Below are positions 57,177 through 64,000 of a stretch of DNA of 64,000 nucleotides, piece by piece. The stretch is from positions 195,844 to 259,843 of the forward strand of contig NW_008246080.1 in the NCBI RefSeq assembly GCF_000281045.1. Direction: 5' to 3'. Source of the DNA: Saprolegnia diclina VS20. Lineage: Eukaryota > Oomycota > Saprolegniomycetes > Saprolegniales > Saprolegniaceae. Both the position numbers and the translations under genes were made by a program. The notes beneath the pieces are model-generated. The model was given only the letters and a program-made list of their open reading frames with translations. It did no database searches and was not told where the DNA came from. Positions within the stretch are counted from its first letter, which is position 1. Every line of letters begins with the position of its first letter.

Positions 57177-60081
57177 TCAAAGCTCTTCCTCGGTGATCTC
57201 GACCCGCGTTTTCTTCTTGAGCTTCTTCTTGAGCTTCTTGGGCTTTGGCGACGCCTCGGGCGGCGACTCGATCGACTCGACGTACGTCTGGAAGGTCTCA
57301 ATGTCCTTGTCCGTGGGGTTGATCTCGATAAATTCTTTGCTCATGCGCAGGGCTTCGTCTTGGATGTCGGCGAGGAGCCTACTCGAGATGGTGTCCAGGG
57401 CTGTACAGGTGTAGCCTACTGCTTGGAGATGGGCAAATCACGGTCGGGCTGGCGGTCCGCAATCGCGAGCGCGCCGTGGTAGCGCATGTAGCTCAGCGCA
57501 AGGTTCTTGACAATGTCTTTTTTCGGGTACGAAATGCAGTAAATCTACAAAATATACCAAAATTCAGCACGAGAGGGATCGAAGCGGCGGCTACCGGCAT
57601 AGCAATGTGGTAGATCCCGTCGAGCGCGTGCACAATGTCGCGCATGCCAAAGAGGTAGTCGTCGATCTCGTCGAACGTCGTGTCCTTCCCGAGCTTGGCG
57701 GACGTCTCGACCCAGTGCTGCAGGTAATGGAGCGCGCGCTGGTAGAGCCCGTCGTAGTAGATTTTGCGCGCGACAAACTCCCACGAGCCGGACGGGTACT
57801 GCGCCGCGTTGGCCAACGGGAACGTCGTGTTGTACATCTTCCACACGTGCTTGACGTCCTTGTTCCACTTGGCGATCGACGGCATCCTACCCATGCGATA
57901 GTTCAATAATGTCGATGTAATATAGTCTACTTTTTCTGCTCGTGGATCTTCCAGAGCATGCCGTGCGGCGTGATGTAAAACCCGTTGTAGTAGCCGTCTT
58001 TGCCGAGCGCCGATTCGTTCTAGTATCAATGTATCAAGTGACAAACCTTGGGCCATAACCAGACGGACCACAGCGTGAAGGTCCAAGTACATGGAGGTCG
58101 GGAACGTGTACATGTTTTGCATCACAAAGCGTCGCATGAGCTGCTCAAAGCCCTTGCTGCCGCGCTCGGTCGAGACCCCTTGCAGCAGCTGCGGGAACGT
58201 TACCCCCGGGTACAGCGCATGCTACCAAATACAGCTCTCCACACGAACGACGACGATCGATTCGTACCTGACGCTGGTACCAGTGGTACGGCATGAGCTG
58301 GAAGTTGAGGTGCATCACGTCCGGTCGTTTCTGCTCGCACTCCTACCGCCATGGCTCATCGCTTGACGTCAAGCGCTCGCACGTACTTGCAGGTACCGGA
58401 CGCTGTTCCAGTTGATGTCCGTGTACGAAAGTAGGATCGCATCGGGCGGAAGCGTGTCCAGGAGAGCGTTGCCGTAGGCTGCAATGACATTTCCTTTCTA
58501 TAAAAGCACAGCCGTCGTCCCTCGTTCATTGGGATAGCGAGCATCGCACCTTGGCGTGGTTGGCCATCGGGTACTGGGCACTGAGCTGCATGTAGACAAG
58601 CCCGACGGCCGAGAGCACCGCGCCCGCCTTGGCGACAAAGGTGAACGCTTTGGCGTTGAGACTGGCGTGCATGCGGGCGAGGCCGAGCCCGAGGAAGATC
58701 GCAATCACCAAGTTTGGCTGCATCCAGAACCGGCTGTGGATCGCTCGCGGCAGGGGCTAGGGTAATGCGTCAACACTGACATGTTGCCCACTGTGGACGA
58801 CGTACGAGGTACAGCGGCAGGTTCGAGAGCGTGTGGAAGCACACCACGTAGTGCAAGAGGCACAGCAAGAGCAAGTCGTCGAGCGCCTTTTGCTCCGGCG
58901 CGCTCCCGAGCGCCGCTTCGATCGGCGCGGCGTCACTCTGGCGGCGCTCCATGTCGGCCGGATCACTAGGGCTGTGTTACATAGATAGATTGTCAGTGGA
59001 GCGTACAAGCGCCAGAGGCCATAGAGTGCGAGGATAAAGCCAATGCCGATGAACTGCTCGCGGGCGTCTTGGAGGTACACGAGCATGCGCTCGATCGGAG
59101 TCTACCACCATCGTTGCGCCATGCTGCTGCGAGAGACGGGCGTACCTCGGTGAGATTCGTCTTGACGGGCGAGAGCTTGAACGTGCCATACTCTTCGCGC
59201 ACGAGGTGGCGGAGGAGGCCCATCCAGGACGACGCATTGCCCCACGAGCCTTTCCGGGCCGTCGTCGACACCTCCATCATGTGCAAGTACGGCGTCAAGC
59301 CCACAAAGAACCTAGTACGATCGGCATTAGCAGCGGCCAAGAAGACGCAGAACGCACAAGGCCGCAAAGAGGACAATGTGGTAGAAGCGGAAGACCGACC
59401 GACCGTGCCAGAGCACCCAGAGCACCATCGGGATCTCAAACAAAACTAGAAAATTGCGAGTCCGATCCGACTTTCGATGGGACGTGGAACGTACTCGCCG
59501 TGTGCTGGTTGGACATGGCGAGGCCGCATGTGAGCGCACCGAGCGCGGCCACATATGGACTCTGCGTCCGGCGAAAGATGGCGCAGAGCACAAAGAGCAA
59601 GCCGCAGAGGAGGTTGTTGAGGGCAAAGACCTAGACGCGGATGCACAAATGACGCACTATGTGGACAAAGTACCTCGGCACCGACGGCGTACTCCCACGT
59701 CAACGGTGCGAATGCGTACATGAGCCCGGCGGCGATGGCCGCGAGTCCGTGCGTCTTGTTGCTGTAAAGGTAGACAAAGTGCGCAATGCAGCCGGCGGCC
59801 AGCGCTGCGTACGTCGCGTTCAGGACGTTGGCAATGTACGCGGGCGGGAGCGCCGACCATTTCTGGTCGAGAACTGCGCGCAAAAGGAGCAGGTACAGCG
59901 GGTATCCTGGCGGGTGCGCGACGCCGCCGCCGGCGATGCAGGCTTCGGCCACGAGCTCGCCGCTGTCACCGCCCGCGACGCTGGGAAAGGCCGTCGCGAC
60001 GTAGGTGGGGAGCGCGACAGCAACCGTTGCCGCGGCGGGCCACAGATCCCGAAGACCGACGTTCGAGCCGAGCTTGGCCAT
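57177..60081 (-). CDS. TMEM260: TMEM260-type (DUF2723) membrane glycosyltransferase
   Basis: Fourteen exons: 60081-59674, 59630-59495, 59445-59358, 59311-59146, 59101-59007, 58965-58806, 58756-58550, 58497-58387, 58342-58268, 58221-58072, 58019-57931, 57886-57595, 57544-57420, 57378-57177; introns 41-52 nt; about 767 residues. The first exon has the family hallmark AGGDSGELVAEAC followed by GVAHPPGYPLYLLLL, then membrane helices; LAMSNQHTA and VGLTPYLHMMEVSTTARKGS follow. Mid-protein are ALLDTLPPDAILLSYTDINW and NFQLMPYHWYQRQHALYPG. The C-terminus is a soluble helical domain ending in a Lys-rich KKLKKKLKKK stretch. TMEM260 is an ER multi-span protein O-mannosyltransferase in animals; the same activity is inferred here. 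Each intron is needed to remove a frame break. Confidence 0.9.
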
Positions 60082-60300
60082 TTTGCAACTGAGGATCTCG
60101 CAAAGTGCAATCCAAGCGGTTCAACCGTCGAAAAATGCCAAAATATCGAAGCCAGCGCAACCTTCGATATTTCGAAAGCGACCGACCGACAAGGACCGTC
60201 TGCCGGCTGAGCACCTCGTCGAGACTGCGTTGCCGGCCTTCTATAGTACAGCTCCACTGCACGCCGGCTACACCATGCGGGTCCGCTGCGAGCTGGGCCG

Positions 60301-60606
60301 ATGCGATCAAGGACGCATTTCCCTGGTCTCAATACGACAACAACACAAAGGTATGGTTAAGAGCTTAGTGGTATCGGCCGTGAGCTGAGCAGTAGAGGCC
60401 ACGCGCTCCAAAGGTCGCGCGACCTCGTTGAAGAATGGTTGGCGGTTGCGTGGGCGACCCGGAGGTAGGACGAGCGGATACGCGTACGGCGCCCTGGCAT
60501 GCGGCGGCGCTGTCGACGCGGCTGGGCTAGGATGATGCACCTCGATGCTGCCAAGGCGTGGCGCTCAAGCAGCTCGGGGCAGGACGATGCGTTGGTGGAC
60601 GCCTAA
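60301..60606 (+). CDS. Candidate 64-residue protein, three exons
   Basis: Exons 60301-60350, 60396-60464, 60531-60606 join through 45- and 66-nt GT-AG introns with TAG acceptors and keep frame from ATG to TAA. The protein starts MRSRTHFPGLN and contains SRDLVEEWLAVAWATRRMMH and AAKAWRSSSSGQDDALVDA. The second and third exons look protein-like. A different frame of the first exon (AIKDAFPWSQYDN) also looks coding, so the 5' end may be wrong. No family recognised. It lies between TMEM260 (-) and RUVBL2 (+) in what would otherwise be a 620-nt promoter region. Confidence 0.4.
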
Positions 60607-60700
60607 GATACGCATCCGGATACTGCTTGTGGAATTTCGGACATTTTGATTGGAACTGCATTCGATAAAAATCCAACCACAGAAATCCGACAAAAAGCTC

Positions 60701-62192
<1,492 letters not shown>

Positions 62193-62552
62193 GAAGCAAC
62201 CACCCATTCTGTAGTCTTGTCTTCTCTGGTTGCAGTTCAACGACAGCACTGTCCTCCTGATCGACGACATTCGAAGTAGAGTCGAGTAGCTTCTAGTCGA
62301 GTAGGTTCGCATCGTCTTGTGGGCGACAGCCTTGTCGGCGTGACGAGGCGCGCGTTGGGAGGTCGGGTAACCCTACCCCCAATCAGATCTGATGTTCGTT
62401 TTGAAATTGCATAAAAACGGTCGAAAGGGTTTTAGTACGTAAAAAGCGGTTTAACGCGTTTGAAGTGGATTAAACGTGTTTATGGAGACGTTTTTCGCAC
62501 GTCAAAGAAGCGACTGACGTGGCGTGGGCGAGTTTTGAAAATCTTGCCGACG
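62193..62552. other. Intergenic region upstream of nicotinamidase-like gene
   Basis: About 360 nt, AT-rich (TTTTGAAATTGCATAAAAACGG near 62400 is representative). The open frame continues upstream of the next gene's ATG but has no other start. Confidence 0.45.
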
Positions 62553-63428
62553 ATGGAAGCTGCGCTGCAGACGATCGCGGCGATCGAGGCTGCTGCCAAG
62601 GACGGCCATGGCGGCCTCGCGCTCTTCATCATTGACCCGCAGGTGGACTTCCACCCGGGTGGCTCGCTGGCGATCCCGACGGCCAACGACGACGCCGAGC
62701 GCACCGCGGTCTTTATCCGCAAGCACATGGGTGCGATCACGCAGCTCGTCATTACGCTCGACTCGCACCAGCGCCTCCACATCGCCCATGGCGTCTTCTG
62801 GAAGGATCTGGACGGCGTGTCGCCGGCGCCGTTCACGCTCATCACGTCTGCGGACGTCGCCAGTGGCAAGTGGTCGCCGCGGGCGCCCGAACTGCAGGCG
62901 TATGCGTACGAGTACACAAAGGCGCTCGAGGCCGGCGGCCGCTTCACGCTCTGCATTTGGCCCGAGCACTGCATCATTGGCACGAAGGGCCAGGCGATCG
63001 TCGATGTCGTGCACGACGCGGCGCTTGAGTGGTCCCGCGTGAGCCGCCGCCCGATCACGTATGTGCAAAAAGGCAGCAACTGCTACACTGAGCACTACTC
63101 GGCGCTGCGTGCGGACGTCGAGCTGCCGCACGACCCCGAGACGTCGCTCAACGTCGGTCTCATTGACGCGCTCAAGACCGCGGGCGTCGTCGCCGTGTGC
63201 GGCCAAGCGCTCTCGCACTGCGTCAACTTTACAGTGCGCGACCTAGTGCAGCACTGGCCGGCGGGCCGCGCGAGCGACATTGCGATCTTGACCGACTGCA
63301 CGTCGCCCGTCGCGGGCTTTGAGTCGAGCGGCGCCGACTTTATCGCCGACATGAGCAAGCTTGGCGTGCGCTTCCTCGACTCGACCAGCGACGCGCTCCT
63401 TCTACGCTCGCCCCGCAAGAAGGTCTAA
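62553..63428 (+). CDS. Nicotinamidase-like isochorismatase-fold hydrolase
   Basis: A single exon of 291 residues from the ATG at 62553. The isochorismatase-like fold has a catalytic Asp in FIIDPQVDF (Asp28), metal-binding DSHQRLHIAH, the nicotinamidase hallmark WPEHCIIGTKG, and a probable nucleophile Cys in GQALSHCVNF. Nicotinamidases deaminate nicotinamide to nicotinate for NAD+ salvage. The WPxHCxxGTxG motif favours this over isochorismatase, but substrate is not proven, and the protein is longer than bacterial PncA, with an insertion after HIAHG. There is no targeting signal, so it is likely cytosolic. It ends 55 nt from the stop of the convergent edge gene. Confidence 0.88.
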   Translation: MEAALQTIAAIEAAAKDGHGGLALFIIDPQVDFHPGGSLAIPTANDDAERTAVFIRKHMGAITQLVITLDSHQRLHIAHGVFWKDLDGVSPAPFTLITSADVASGKWSPRAPELQAYAYEYTKALEAGGRFTLCIWPEHCIIGTKGQAIVDVVHDAALEWSRVSRRPITYVQKGSNCYTEHYSALRADVELPHDPETSLNVGLIDALKTAGVVAVCGQALSHCVNFTVRDLVQHWPAGRASDIAILTDCTSPVAGFESSGADFIADMSKLGVRFLDSTSDALLLRSPRKKV

Positions 63429-63483
63429 GTCACGCGTTGCAAGCTGCGATTTCAATACATGCGCGTTCATTCGTCCTTGGTTC

Positions 63484-64000
63484 TTATGGCAAAAGGCGCG
63501 GCGCAGGCAGCTGGCGCGCCACCAGCACCCAGTCGTGCAAATGCATTTCGAGCAACCGCACGAGCACCGTGTTGGGGTCGTGGTGGCCGCGGACAGTCTC
63601 GAGCGTCCCGACAGCATCCTTCTTGAGGACGTAGTAGAAGAGCTTGCGGAAGAGTCCCCGGTCGGGCTGCTGGAAGAGCTTGACGCGGGCCTTGACGGCG
63701 TCGAGGGCCGTGGCCAGCGTCGCTCGCGACGCCGACGGGTGGCGTCGCTGGAGGTAAAGGATCTCGGCCTCCGACGCACGGTGCAAAACGCCAACAAGCT
63801 CGTCCTGCGGCCCATTCCACGGGATCGGCGCGGCCAACGCAGCGACGTTGGTGAGCGATGTCACGTGCGGTAGGCACGTCATCGACGACTGCAGTGCTTG
63901 CCACACCTCGTCGTGGCGGTCGAATAAGAGCTCGATGGGCACGCAGGGAAGCGACGTCGGCAGTGTTGGCGGGACGCCACGCTGCGTGTCTTCGGTGCGG
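63484..64000 (-). CDS. Unknown protein, C-terminal part (cut by window edge)
   Basis: The frame is open from the right edge to a stop at 63484; about 171 residues are visible. They are helical, with WQALQSSMTCLPHVTSLTNV, NGPQDELVGVLHRASEAEIL, RRHPSASRATLATALDAVKA and FRKLFYYVLKKDAVGTLETV, ending LPAPRLLP. No recognised domain, signal or motif. The frame continues upstream without a necessary break, so the true start lies outside the window. Confidence 0.7.
   Translation of the reverse strand, partial: RTEDTQRGVPPTLPTSLPCVPIELLFDRHDEVWQALQSSMTCLPHVTSLTNVAALAAPIPWNGPQDELVGVLHRASEAEILYLQRRHPSASRATLATALDAVKARVKLFQQPDRGLFRKLFYYVLKKDAVGTLETVRGHHDPNTVLVRLLEMHLHDWVLVARQLPAPRLLP

Overview
The window reads as nuclear DNA of a zoosporic oomycete, most like the Saprolegniales (Saprolegnia, Achlya, Aphanomyces). 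It is GC-rich and gene-dense. Genes carry many very short introns, usually 39-60 nt, with GTAC/GTAG-type donors and almost always a TAG acceptor. The gene set is typical of a flagellate stramenopile: a dynein regulatory complex subunit, a BART-domain protein, clathrin heavy chain, RuvB-like 2, ABCC pumps, EF-hand phosphatases and CCT and C2HC regulators. Most genes here are multi-exon. I joined exons by hand using GT-AG sites that keep the frame and restore a known domain; where that was not possible I say so. No CRISPR array, rRNA or intact transposon was seen.

Layout. 1-9.1 kb: a truncated ABCC transporter (-), a large PH/EF-hand/CLU/TPR fusion gene (-), and a full-length ABCC transporter (+). 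10.2-18 kb: a PHD-polyQ-CCT chromatin or transcription protein, then a tandem array of three SANT-like paralogs, all on +. 18.7-25 kb: succinyl-CoA ligase alpha, a CAP-Gly/IQ/phosphatase/EF-hand gene interrupted by a 541-nt assembly gap, and a convergent TPR gene. 25.1-33.7 kb (-): clathrin heavy chain, a small candidate gene and a C69 peptidase. 34.6-38.9 kb (+): an intact paralog of the CAP-Gly phosphatase and a small unknown gene. 38.9-46 kb: the least gene-dense part, with an ankyrin gene (-), two zinc-binding paralogs (+) and one uncertain gene. 46.5-54 kb: a divergent pair (BART-WW protein and GAS8/DRC4) sharing a 306-nt intergenic region, a CENP-B-like DNA-binding protein and an unknown coiled-coil protein. 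54.5-64 kb: a rhodanese-methyltransferase, a C2HC zinc-finger protein, TMEM260, RuvB-like 2, a nicotinamidase-like hydrolase and a truncated gene at the right edge.

Functional themes: membrane transport and trafficking (ABCC, clathrin, TMEM260), Ca2+/microtubule signalling (the CAP-Gly phosphatases, the PH-EF-CLU protein), flagellum (GAS8, BART-WW) and nuclear regulation (PHD-CCT, SANT-like family, CENP-B-like, C2HC, RUVBL2). The most unusual items are domain fusions: CAP-Gly + IQ + PPP phosphatase + six EF-hands (two copies), PH + EF-hands + CLU/TPR with a likely minor-spliceosome intron, PHD + CCT, and BART + WW.
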